A stretch of 64,000 nt of DNA from Deminuibacter sp966424055. GTDB taxonomy: Bacteria; Bacteroidota; Bacteroidia; Chitinophagales; Chitinophagaceae. The translations under genes were made by a program, and so were the position numbers. The first letter of the stretch is position 1; every line of letters begins with the position of its first letter. The notes below the pieces were generated by a model. It did not search any database and was not told the origin of the DNA. It saw nothing but the letters and a program-made list of their open reading frames with translations. The stretch is from positions 1 to 64,000 of the forward strand of contig CBJLMB010000023.1 in assembly GCA_966424055.1 (NCBI GenBank), written 5' to 3'. Of this stretch, positions 8,460-16,825 are shown one piece after another.

Positions 8460-10139
8460 CTAAACAATGTATTTTTCTTTTATACAATTCAGCAGTATAT
8501 TTTTCGAGTGCGGTACATCATCCCTGTATTTTTCTGCTTCCTTTGCGGCCTCAGTCAGCAAAGCATCATGCAGGCAGTGGTTCAGCCAGCGGCTGAAATC
8601 TTTACGTTCTGCATGATAGCGCCAGGTAGCCTCATCAATGCCTTCTGCCATCTGTACAAAAAGCATCAGGTTATGCGCTTTCAGCTGCAGTTTGTTGCCT
8701 GGCCCGGTGAATACAAAACTATTGGTGCCCATATCACCCATGGCATATTTTCTCTTATGCCGGTTCTGCAGTTGTTTGGGTGCATTGTAGCGGATAACCT
8801 GCAACGCTTCTGTGCTGCCGGGTTTCCATACACAGGCTTCACCATATTCCAGTGAAGGAACAGGTAAGGGCATCTCACATTTTTTTATCGTGCAGTATTG
8901 CTCCAGCACATATTTTACATTATCGCCTACTGCCATTACAAGGTTTACCTGGTTTATCCAGGCATGGCTGAGTGCATGGGGGGAAGTGCTGATGAGCATG
9001 AAATTTTTCCAGCCAGGGATGAGATCATTGTTTTCAGCCACGGCGCCTGCAGGTACCAGGTGATGGGCCTCATCTATCAGCAGCCAGTGCGGGCGGCCAT
9101 AAGCAGCGCGCAGTTTCAGTAAAGCTGTTAGCAGGCGGTTAAAATACACAGGCCTGTCTGACAGTTCTACTGATAACATACTTACAATTAAATTTTTACC
9201 GGGATCTTTTAGCAGTTCGGCAGTTTCTTCAGGTTCGGGCCATGCAATATCATTTCCGATCAACATTGTTTCAGGCAATTCGAGATAATCGCCTTCAGGA
9301 TCTATCAGGCAAAACTGGTACCCTTCAGCAGCAAGTGTTTCAGCGATGGCAGCAGCGAAAGTGGATTTACCACCTTTACTTACGCCACCCAGTAAAATAT
9401 GGTTGCCAAAAGCCGGTACACTGAAATCCTGCTGACCGGTTAACCGGCCCAGCTGAAGTGTGTGCCGGTCGGCAGGTTCCTGTTCCAGCATGTTTTGCAG
9501 TATTTCGCGCACACCGGCACCGGCATTGCCTGCTGTAACAAGATCAGCCCGGCTTTTTACAGAGGGCAGCGCATTGTTCACGGCAACGGCGTATTGTGCT
9601 GTTTCCAGCATAGCTACATCATTTTCCGCATCGCCTATTGCCATAACATTGTGTGGCGACAAATGCAGCGACCTGAGCAATGCTTGCAAACCGCTGGCTT
9701 TATTCACGCCGGGGGGCAGCAGCATCACAGCGCCTTTATTAAAGATCACCTGCAGCTCCAGTCCTGATTGTTTTATAACATCCAGCACCGTGGTTTCGTG
9801 AGGCTCCCAGGTGGCAACGATCACTTTTCCCGTTGACAAAGGGGCCACGCCTTTGTTCCTGAGTTCATCAATCAATTCCTGTGAGGGCAAATGGCCCAGC
9901 AGCTGTTCTGTACCTGTTTCCACCTGGTGAATAAGCGCACCGTTTTCGGCAATGATATAATCAAAAATGCGGTAACCGGGAAATATACGCAGCAGGTCAT
10001 CGAGTTCACGGCCAGTTACCAGTGCCAGTTTCCGGTTGCTTTGCTTTACCCGCTCCAGTACAGCAAGTGTTTCTGCAGCAACCTGCCCATCCTCTGCCAG
10101 GGTACCATCATAATCAATTGCCACCAGGTGATACTGCAT
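8460..10139 (-). CDS. HAD-IIB phosphatase fused to a HerA-like P-loop ATPase
   Basis: 559 residues. Residues 1-215 are a Cof/IIB-type HAD phosphatase: DYDGT (Asp9, Asp11), VTGRE (Thr42), Lys147 in GVNKASG and GDAENDVAM (Asp170, Asp174), so all catalytic residues are present. Residues 240-450 are a P-loop ATPase of the HerA/FtsK/VirB4 kind: Walker A GGVSKGGKST (251-260), CLIDPEGDYLEL (277-288) and Walker B WLLIDEAHHLVP (352-363). The ATPase half is shorter than classical HerA and has no visible N-terminal barrel. A divergent transaldolase gene starts 110 bp away. Cytoplasmic; substrate and role unknown. Sugar-phosphate control or nucleic-acid end processing are both only guesses. Confidence 0.85.
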   Translation of the reverse strand: MQYHLVAIDYDGTLAEDGQVAAETLAVLERVKQSNRKLALVTGRELDDLLRIFPGYRIFDYIIAENGALIHQVETGTEQLLGHLPSQELIDELRNKGVAPLSTGKVIVATWEPHETTVLDVIKQSGLELQVIFNKGAVMLLPPGVNKASGLQALLRSLHLSPHNVMAIGDAENDVAMLETAQYAVAVNNALPSVKSRADLVTAGNAGAGVREILQNMLEQEPADRHTLQLGRLTGQQDFSVPAFGNHILLGGVSKGGKSTFAAAIAETLAAEGYQFCLIDPEGDYLELPETMLIGNDIAWPEPEETAELLKDPGKNLIVSMLSVELSDRPVYFNRLLTALLKLRAAYGRPHWLLIDEAHHLVPAGAVAENNDLIPGWKNFMLISTSPHALSHAWINQVNLVMAVGDNVKYVLEQYCTIKKCEMPLPVPSLEYGEACVWKPGSTEALQVIRYNAPKQLQNRHKRKYAMGDMGTNSFVFTGPGNKLQLKAHNLMLFVQMAEGIDEATWRYHAERKDFSRWLNHCLHDALLTEAAKEAEKYRDDVPHSKNILLNCIKEKYIV

Positions 10140-10249
10140 ATATATGAAGGTTTTGAATTAAGCAGTTCAATTTTTATACCCGAATCATGGCATACAATAT
10201 GTGCGATAACCCAGGTACACGTTTTTTTCATACCATTCAACACCTGTAT

Positions 10250-10906
10250 ATGAAACTTTTTATCGATTCAGCCAACCTGTCGCATATCCGGGAAATCAAC
10301 GATATGGGCATATTGAACGGCGTAACAACCAATCCTTCTCTTATGGCTAAAGAAGGTATTACCGGTACAGATGCTATTCGCGAACATTATAAAACGATCT
10401 GTGAAATAGTACATGGAGATATCAGCGCAGAAGTAATATCCACTTCATTTGAAGATATGGTAAAGGAAGGAACAGAACTGGCATCCATCCACCCGAATAT
10501 AGTGGTTAAAATACCGATGATCAAAGATGGGGTTAAGGCCATCAGCAAACTCACTGCCAGCGGCATCAGGATAAACTGCACGCTAGTATTCTCTGCAGGG
10601 CAGGCTTTGCTCGCCGCCAAAGCAGGCGCGGTGTATGTATCACCTTTTATCGGCCGTATTGATGATACCGGCTGGGATGGCACTGCATTGATCGAACAGA
10701 TAGCGACAATTTTTGAAGTGCAGGAATACCGCGCACAAATACTGGCCGCTTCCATCCGCAATGCCAACCATATTGTAACCTGTGCAGCATTGGGTGCACA
10801 TGCCTGTACCTGCCCTGCAGAGGCCATACTGGGTCTTCTTAAACACCCTTTAACCGATATCGGCCTGAAAAAATTCCTTGAAGATGCACACCGCTCCGGG
10901 GTTTAG
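10250..10906 (+). CDS. fsa: Fructose-6-phosphate aldolase/transaldolase (MipB/TalC-like)
   Basis: 218 residues, the length of the short transaldolase/FSA subfamily. The start is the ATG at 10250 (MKLFIDSANL); the upstream in-frame ATG adds a non-conserved leader. Family landmarks are Asp6 in FIDSAN, Asn28 in GVTTNPSLM and the Schiff-base Lys87 in HPNIVVKIPM, then GAVYVSPFIGRIDD. Such enzymes transfer or cleave a dihydroxyacetone unit in the pentose phosphate pathway or split fructose 6-phosphate; which activity holds here cannot be read from sequence. The stop overlaps that of the opposing UspA gene in the four bases TTAG. Confidence 0.9.
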   Translation: MKLFIDSANLSHIREINDMGILNGVTTNPSLMAKEGITGTDAIREHYKTICEIVHGDISAEVISTSFEDMVKEGTELASIHPNIVVKIPMIKDGVKAISKLTASGIRINCTLVFSAGQALLAAKAGAVYVSPFIGRIDDTGWDGTALIEQIATIFEVQEYRAQILAASIRNANHIVTCAALGAHACTCPAEAILGLLKHPLTDIGLKKFLEDAHRSGV

Positions 10907-11751
10907 GCTTTGTCAAATGCACGCAGCGACAATAGCGGTACAGTGCGCAAACCGGAGACGATTTCCCTGGAAACACTTTTGTGCAGCATGCGGTAAAATA
11001 CCTGGTGTTTCCTGGGAATGGTGATGATCAGCGCATGGGGATACTGCTCTGCAAAAGCAAGCAGCTGCGCAGCCACATCATCGCCCTGTATATAATGAAA
11101 AGACGGGTGATATTCATCGAACAATGTATGTAGTTCGGTAATAGCTGTCTTTGTTTCAGGATCGTAATTTTCTTCAGCCACCGGGGCCACATTAACCACA
11201 TGCAGCATGGCCCCGAACGCATTGATAAACTCACGCAGCGCTCCGCGCGGAACAGCGGTTATATCTTTCAGATTGGTGGAAAAAACGATATGCGCTATTT
11301 TTCTGCCCAGCTGCGTTTCACCCGGCACAACCAGCACAGGCGTTTCGCTCGCAGACAATACCTGTGCTGCCGTGCTGCCCAGCAGCCATTTATCCAAACC
11401 TGTTTTTCCCGAAGCACCCATTACTACCAGGTCAACCGCTTCTCTTTTACAAAGCTGGTTGATCTCATCAGGCAATAAAATATCCTCTGCCATCATATCC
11501 ATTCTTACCGAATGACCCGTCAGTGGTCTTAAACGATCGTGCAGCATACCCAACGCTTCAAGGCTCTCTTCATACACTTTCCTGTTTTCGGGTGAAACGT
11601 CCACGGGCAAATCGGTTCCACCTATCACTGTTGGATAAGCATGGAATAACAGTATTCTAACAACGCCCAATGGCAGTACAAGCGTACAGGCATATTGCGC
11701 AGCACGGAAGGCATTTTCTGAAAAATCGGTCAGTAGCAGCATTGTTTTCAT
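10903..11751 (-). CDS. Universal stress protein with two UspA domains
   Basis: 282 residues from the ATG at 11751 (MKTMLLLTDFSENA). The first UspA domain (1-145) keeps the ATP-binding pattern GxxGx9G(S/T), seen as GASGKTGLDKWLLGST. The second half (150-282) is a diverged UspA fold ending IPRKHQVFYRMLHKSVSREI without a clear nucleotide motif. These cytoplasmic proteins bind ATP and help survival under starvation or redox stress. It runs convergently into the transaldolase gene with overlapping stop codons, so read-through of either transcript would produce antisense RNA to the other. Confidence 0.88.
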   Translation of the reverse strand: MKTMLLLTDFSENAFRAAQYACTLVLPLGVVRILLFHAYPTVIGGTDLPVDVSPENRKVYEESLEALGMLHDRLRPLTGHSVRMDMMAEDILLPDEINQLCKREAVDLVVMGASGKTGLDKWLLGSTAAQVLSASETPVLVVPGETQLGRKIAHIVFSTNLKDITAVPRGALREFINAFGAMLHVVNVAPVAEENYDPETKTAITELHTLFDEYHPSFHYIQGDDVAAQLLAFAEQYPHALIITIPRKHQVFYRMLHKSVSREIVSGLRTVPLLSLRAFDKA

Positions 11752-11953
11752 AGCGCTTGTTTTATACTGAAAAGGCCGCGAATACCCTGCCTGATACCCG
11801 ACAGCAGCAAGACGATTATGAATCATGCTTTAATGCAATAATTATTTTTTCCACGCACAGGTATTAGTAATATTTTCTACAGCTGTGATTTTTTTATCAG
11901 CCTGCTTGTAGAAACAGCTCCGCAGCTACCGGCTCGCATTATTGAATAAAAAG

Positions 11954-11986
11954 TAAAGCCATTCCAGTTGGGCTGAAATGGCTTTA
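11954..11986 (-). terminator. Rho-independent terminator after the PI-PLC gene
   Basis: A 10-bp perfect stem, TAAAGCCATT (11954-11963) with AATGGCTTTA (11977-11986), lies 19 bp past the PI-PLC stop. On the minus strand it is followed by CTTTTTATT, a typical uridine tail. Confidence 0.75.
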
Positions 11987-12005
11987 TCTTATTGTTATAC
12001 CCTGA

Positions 12006-13001
12006 TTAGAAATTGGTTTTATAGATCAGCCCAGCTTTTCCTGATTCTGAAAAATCCATCGGGATAATGCCATAGCGGCCAATTGTATGGGTGGTAAAAT
12101 AATCTGCCAGTTTTGGATTGATGGTATTGGATACTGAAGTGATGCTTGGTATGCCAAAGATCAGCGGTTTATACCCACTGGAAAAAGCAATGTACAAAGT
12201 GTTTAAAGCGCCTGCTTTAGCTTCACCGAGAAGAGAACTGATGTTATTCCATTTAACATTGTTGTCGTTCACTACATAATTGTCTTCAATGCGCAACTGT
12301 GCATCGCTGTTACTGATGGAGAATGTTGTATTATCGGCCCAGTTGGTCGCATCAATTCCCTTGGGCAGCGATGTGGCACCAAAGCGGCGCAGCAGCACTA
12401 TTTTGCCACGTACCTCCCCGAGCGTGGGCACTGCAGCACCCTGGTACCATTGTGTTGGATTTTTGGCCACATAGCTATCGAAGGTTTGTTCAAAACTGCG
12501 CGTATTGCCTGTGGGGTCATACTCTTCTTTTACGCTCATTACAATGGTTTCGCCGGGATTGGTGTTGAGAAAAGTAAAACAGGCATTCATAACATCATCG
12601 AAGTTCAGGTTCTGGTAAATAGAACCATGGTGAATGGCAAAAGCATCATTGATATGCCTGCAGCGGATATCCAGGAAGCGGATACCTGCACGCAGCTGAT
12701 CAGAGATGCTCAGGCTCTGGCATTTGGCGGTACCACTTACAGGTTCAACCGTGGCACCTGCATCGTGCGAACCTGGAATGGAAAGTTGTGTGAGATTAGC
12801 ACCGTTGGCAATAGAAGCCATCCAGCCGGTGGCTGTTACATCGGCCCTCGAGACAAAAGTTACCGGCCGCCCTGATGCGGTAAGCGCTGTATTCAGCTCA
12901 GCTTTATCAGCGCCTTCTGTCAGGTAGTCTTTTTTACAACTGAACAAAACCACTGCCAGCAACAGACTGGTGGCAGTAAAATGCCATCTTGTTTGTTTCA
13001 T
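12006..13001 (-). CDS. PI-PLC X-domain phospholipase lipoprotein
   Basis: 331 residues. The N-terminus has a lipoprotein signal ending LFSC (Cys22). The X-domain of bacterial phosphatidylinositol-specific phospholipase C follows: LTQLSIPGSHDAGA with the first catalytic His, LRAGIRFLDIRCRHIND, AFAIHHGSIYQ with the second, and PGETIVMSVKEEY. Family members cleave phosphatidylinositol or related glycerophosphodiesters by general base/acid chemistry, here at the cell surface or in the periplasm. It is monocistronic, with a terminator right after. Since bacteria of this type often lack PI, the lipid may be foreign or a GPI-like or inositol sphingolipid; that is inference. Confidence 0.88.
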   Translation of the reverse strand: MKQTRWHFTATSLLLAVVLFSCKKDYLTEGADKAELNTALTASGRPVTFVSRADVTATGWMASIANGANLTQLSIPGSHDAGATVEPVSGTAKCQSLSISDQLRAGIRFLDIRCRHINDAFAIHHGSIYQNLNFDDVMNACFTFLNTNPGETIVMSVKEEYDPTGNTRSFEQTFDSYVAKNPTQWYQGAAVPTLGEVRGKIVLLRRFGATSLPKGIDATNWADNTTFSISNSDAQLRIEDNYVVNDNNVKWNNISSLLGEAKAGALNTLYIAFSSGYKPLIFGIPSITSVSNTINPKLADYFTTHTIGRYGIIPMDFSESGKAGLIYKTNF

Positions 13002-13242
13002 ACTTGTATCCGTTTTTGATTTAAAGATTTTTTTGCATTTGCTTCATGGCAGGCACAATGGTTCACCGGTACGCTTACTAATACGCACTGGGTTTTATGC
13101 TATAGCCATTGTTGTCATGGGTAAACGGCAGTCAGATCAGTATAGGGCAGCAGATCAGTGTAAGGGTAAGACAGGCAAATGAAATGCGTTAACCATCGCC
13201 CAGTTGAAGTTAACGATTCGGTAATATTCAGTAGTAATGACT

Positions 13243-13795
13243 GCTTCGGAATTGGGATGTGTGGGTTAGTTGATTAGTTGAAGGGTTGAGTGGTTGATAG
13301 TAGGGAAAGGGAATTGGGATGTCTCGTTTCTCGATCCACTCACGATTGACGATTCACGACTGGCGTAGTTCACTGGTTGTGTAAAAGCATACACCGAAAA
13401 AAACTCGCGATTCACGGTGCGTTAGCACCACTTGCCACTCGCGGTTTTAGTTGATTGGTTGAAGGGTTGAGTAGTTGATTGGTAGGAAAAGGGAAAGGGA
13501 ATTCGGAATTGGGATGTGTGGGTTAGTTGATTAGTTGAAGGGTTGAGTGGTTGATTGGTAGGGAAAGGGAATTGGGATGTATCGGTTGGTTGATTGGTAG
13601 GGTAAAGGGAATTGGGGATTGGGATGTCTCGTTTCTCGATCCACTCACGATTGACGATTCACGACTGGCGTAGTTCACTGGTTGTGTAAAAGCATACACC
13701 GAAAAAAACTCGCGATTCACGGTGCGTTAGCACCACTTGCTACTCGCGGTTTTAGTTGAAGGGTTGAGTGGTTGATTAGTGGGGAAAGGGAATTG
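13243..13795. repeat. Direct repeat field with a 305-bp period
   Basis: A segment of about 135 bp starting GTCTCGTTTCTCGATCCACT occurs at 13321 and again at 13626 with only one clear mismatch (TGCCACTC/TGCTACTC). Around and between lie shorter copies of TTGATTAGTTGAAGGGTTGA and GGGAAAGGGAATTGGGATG at 13269, 13450, 13524, 13561 and 13756. No coding frame is convincing here. The stretch 13002-13851 holds nothing else I can support. Confidence 0.8.
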
Positions 13796-13851
13796 GCATA
13801 GCCGGATGGGCTGAAAAAGGTTCATCCTATAATTTATTAACCATGCAGTTA

Positions 13852-14340
13852 TCAGGAAGCAGGTTCCGCCGCACCGGCGATAACAAAATCAGGTTCGTGC
13901 TTTACAGGGAAATTGCAGGAATTGGCAATAAAACATAAACGATTGGCCTCATGGTGCAGGGCAGTTGCTTTCTCCACCAATGATGCATCGGTGATGGTAA
14001 CGCGGGGTCTCAGTATCACTGTTTCAAAATGACCACCACCATCAGCAGTTTCGGTCATTAAGCCTTCTGCTTCGTCTACATAAGCGGTCACAATAATACC
14101 TGCCACTGAACAAAGATGCAGGTACCACAGCATATGACAGGATGAAAGAGAAGCAAGAAACAATTCTTCCGGGTTATACCTTGACGGATCGCCGCGGAAA
14201 GCAGGATCAGATGAGCTCAGGATAACCGGCTTGCTCTTACTTTGTATAGAATGATTGCGTTCGTATGCAGTGTAGGCTGCTGTTCCTTTTCCCAGGTTGC
14301 CTGTCCATTCTGTTCTGGTATGATAGTGATGCTGGCGCAT
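13852..14340 (-). CDS. OsmC family peroxidase-like protein
   Basis: 162 residues. The core PEELFLASLSSCHMLWYLHLC carries the first reactive Cys, and HHEANRLCFIANSCNFPV carries the second, the paired cysteines of OsmC/Ohr-type hydroperoxide reductases. The opening HYHTRTEWTGN is also typical. The YhfA/OsmC-like subgroup is the best fit. It would detoxify organic hydroperoxides in the cytoplasm. Downstream of a dead AraC fragment on the same strand; between it and 13795 only repeat-like sequence occurs. Confidence 0.88.
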   Translation of the reverse strand: MRQHHYHTRTEWTGNLGKGTAAYTAYERNHSIQSKSKPVILSSSDPAFRGDPSRYNPEELFLASLSSCHMLWYLHLCSVAGIIVTAYVDEAEGLMTETADGGGHFETVILRPRVTITDASLVEKATALHHEANRLCFIANSCNFPVKHEPDFVIAGAAEPAS

Positions 14341-14395
14341 GTTTTTTTGGTAAAATTAGCATACTGCAGCTTACCGGCATTGTAAAAAAATGCTT

Positions 14396-14491
14396 TTATG
14401 CTCCAAACTGTTTGGGTGTAAGCCCATACATCTTCTTGAACCACAGGTAAAATTATTATCGCATCTTCAGCCTGGTGAATGGATTACCGAA
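14396..14491 (-). pseudogene. Remnant of an AraC-type regulator C-terminus
   Basis: On the minus strand the frame ending at 14396 reads LWFKKMYGLTPKQFGA and stop, which is the standard last helix of an AraC protein. Upstream in the same frame come two stop codons (14453-14458) and then FGNPFTRLKMR, resembling the GFGNPSYFS region of the same domain but with codons lost. No intact upstream domain is visible. It is therefore a decayed gene end, directly upstream of the OsmC gene. Confidence 0.6.
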
Positions 14492-14584
14492 GCTGCCCGC
14501 CAACTGAATTAAATACCGCAGCGGGCATGATCAACCGCCAGCTGATGCATCCCAGCCCTTTATTGCTGCAAGCAATAGCCGGTT

Positions 14585-15046
14585 CTATTGCTGTGTGGCA
14601 TGCTCTTCCTGCTGGCTTCTCTCCCATATTTTATAGCGTACTTCAAAGCCTTTAGGCACATACACAACTACCGGCAGCTTGCTGTTGTAGTTTACCAGCT
14701 TGGAATCGGCTACAAATTCTTCATGAAGGCTATTGTTAGGGCAAGCCATCAGTGTAGATCTCAACTGGCCATTGGAGATGTATTCATAATAAGTATATCC
14801 CCAGCCCTGCACATCTTTCTGCTGGAACTTACCGATCAGTCCATGCCGGTTACAATCCACTTTCATGGTTTTACCTGCAAAGATCTCCACTTTATAATTT
14901 TCTTCACCGGTTTTAGTGTCCAGCTGGATAACAAAACGCTGAAATCCTTTTTTGGCAGCAGGAAATGCTTTGAGCTCTCTGCTGGCCTGGGCAACAGCAT
15001 GCAGTGAAAAAAGACCGGCAGCAAAGGCAATGAGTAATGATTTCAT
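14585..15046 (-). CDS. eco: Ecotin, periplasmic serine protease inhibitor
   Basis: 153 residues from the ATG at 15046, which opens a signal peptide (cleavage after AVAQA). The mature part follows E. coli ecotin closely: FPAAKKGFQRFVIQL, KVEIFAGKTMKVDCNRHGL, VQGWGYTYYEY, RSTLMACPNN and YNSKLPVVVYVPKGFEVRYK. The two conserved Cys that form the disulphide are present. Aligned to E. coli Met84, the P1 reactive-site residue is Leu (S-T-L-M-A-C). Ecotins form dimers that block trypsin-fold proteases such as elastase. A single gene. Confidence 0.92.
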   Translation of the reverse strand: MKSLLIAFAAGLFSLHAVAQASRELKAFPAAKKGFQRFVIQLDTKTGEENYKVEIFAGKTMKVDCNRHGLIGKFQQKDVQGWGYTYYEYISNGQLRSTLMACPNNSLHEEFVADSKLVNYNSKLPVVVYVPKGFEVRYKIWERSQQEEHATQQ

Positions 15047-15887
15047 GGTTATAGGTTTAATAGCGATCAAAAATAACTAAAATAAAACGGATCACATAGC
15101 AGCCGGATGATACCTGTCCCTGCTTTACGTTAGTAACTTTTATCAGTACACTGATCACTGCAGGGCCGCCTTCATCATATTGCCCATTCCCATTCTGGTC
15201 TTCATTTAACCGAAGCCTGCAGTACAAGGTTATTCGAGCAGCGGCTGCAGGCATTTTCATAAGTCCCCATATCATATACCGATAAATACAGTTTGTTGTT
15301 AAACAGATACCCCGGCAAAATGATGTACTGCTAACACTTTCTACCGGTGGCGGCACCCTAAAATACACCATCCTATTTCCAGGCAATACTGTACAAACCA
15401 TTGCACATAAAAAGGCTTATGGATACTGCTGTACAGTTAATACCGGCAACAGTACAATGCTCTTACAATAAAGCCCCCGCCGGCCTGGAGAAAGCGGATC
15501 ATACCATCGTTCACAGGCTTGTTCATTCAAATAAAATCAGCTGTTCTTCAACAGGTTAAAAACATATTAAAACCTGTTCTGTTTATTCAGTAATGGCTTT
15601 TTCCGCACAATCAATCTTCCACTGGCAAAAAAGCCAATTTATACAGCTTTTGCACGGGTCATTACAGGTTGTTTACCGCATTTTATTCCTGTTTCCTGTT
15701 GTTTTTGTTCATCCCGCTCAAATGCAGGCAGGCCCTGCAAAACAAAAACTTATCAAATATTATTTTTGTTTAATTTTCTTTTAATAAGGTTCTAATCAAA
15801 AAAAAAGTCCTGTCTTAGTTGCTTTTATTCATCTTTGCAATTGGCAATATATTCGTGATTCATTATTCCCGTATCCTTGACCTAAGC
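15047..15887. other. Gene-free stretch of ~840 bp
   Basis: I see no supported gene. A minus-strand frame of 114 codons (15057-15401) contains a stretch like a calcium-binding repeat (NEDQNGNGQYDEGGPAV) but has no signal peptide or family match, so it may be a decayed fragment. The A+T-rich end (15740-15860) probably holds the promoter of the following membrane protein. Confidence 0.4.
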
Positions 15888-16757
15888 ATGCAAGAAGAAA
15901 ACTACAGACCAAGCGGCAGACACATATCCGGTAGTCATCAATTAATCTCCATTTGTACAAGTGTTGGCTCCGGAACTACAATTTTGTGCTTATTGTTCGT
16001 ATTTACACTACACTATTTTGGCCATTCTGCCGTTCGTACAGACTACTATCTTCCTTTTTTGGGTAGTATGGCTATTTTATTCATCGCTGGTTTTTTATTA
16101 AATAAAAAAGCAGGAAGGTCTTCCAAAAGCAATGCCCTGCTTACCCGTATGCCCGCTGCTGCTTATTTATACCTGTTGCCGCTTTTCCTGACGGATATCA
16201 CGCTGGCATGTATTGCCGGTGAAGCGGGCGGCGTGTTATTGTTTATAGTATGGCAATTGCTCACCATTATCACTGTACCTTATTTCAGGGCATTGAACAA
16301 AACAGCACATATTGTATTTGTATGCCTGCTGCAGCTGTGTAATGCCGTATTACTCAACAGGCTGCTGCATGCGGCTGAATGGGTATGGGCAATACCTGTG
16401 CTGTTATTCAGCAGCCTGTTAATGCTGCTGGGTTATTGGATGGTGAACCGGTTCAGGGAAGAAAGCGAAGAAAGTACAACCGCTTTCCAACCCGGCCTGA
16501 ACCATACAGAACAACAGTATGAAGATACCCGGCTGGACCAGTTCAACAAAAATAAGACCCTTGATAAACTGATACATGACTTTCGTAATCCACTGGCCAA
16601 TATTCAATTGCTGGCAGATTATGTACAGCAGTATACAACAGAAACCAAAGAAGCAGGTAATGAGCTGCAGATGATCATCGAATCCTGCCAGCAGCTTAAT
16701 ACACTACTGGATGATACCCTGATCAAAATGAAGCAGGAAATGGCAGAAGCCAGTTAG
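15888..16757 (+). CDS. Membrane protein with HisKA-type phosphoacceptor helix but no ATPase domain
   Basis: 289 residues from the ATG at 15888; the upstream start at 15819 adds a less convincing leader. Residues ~20-190 hold about six hydrophobic segments (for example TTILCLLFVFTLHYFGHSA and AAAYLYLLPLFLTDITLACI). After a linker comes LDKLIHDFRNPLANIQLLADY with His230 in the position of the autophosphorylated His, and a second helix to the end (KMKQEMAEAS). The N, G1 and G2 boxes of the kinase ATPase are wholly absent, so it cannot phosphorylate itself. It precedes a hybrid kinase by 68 bp on the same strand, which suggests a partner, decoy or phospho-receiver role. That role is inference. 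Confidence 0.7.
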   Translation: MQEENYRPSGRHISGSHQLISICTSVGSGTTILCLLFVFTLHYFGHSAVRTDYYLPFLGSMAILFIAGFLLNKKAGRSSKSNALLTRMPAAAYLYLLPLFLTDITLACIAGEAGGVLLFIVWQLLTIITVPYFRALNKTAHIVFVCLLQLCNAVLLNRLLHAAEWVWAIPVLLFSSLLMLLGYWMVNRFREESEESTTAFQPGLNHTEQQYEDTRLDQFNKNKTLDKLIHDFRNPLANIQLLADYVQQYTTETKEAGNELQMIIESCQQLNTLLDDTLIKMKQEMAEAS

Positions 16758-16825
16758 CAGACAGCCATTAAGCAATTGATGCAGCCGGTGATACACCAGA
16801 GAAGAAGAATCGTTAAAAACCACCT

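Noticed and set aside
12450..12875. 141-codon plus frame inside the PI-PLC gene
   Set aside because: Antisense shadow of a well-supported gene.
15057..15401. 114-codon minus frame upstream of ecotin
   Set aside because: Only a short acidic repeat-like piece stands out; no signal peptide or family. Listed as gene-free with note.
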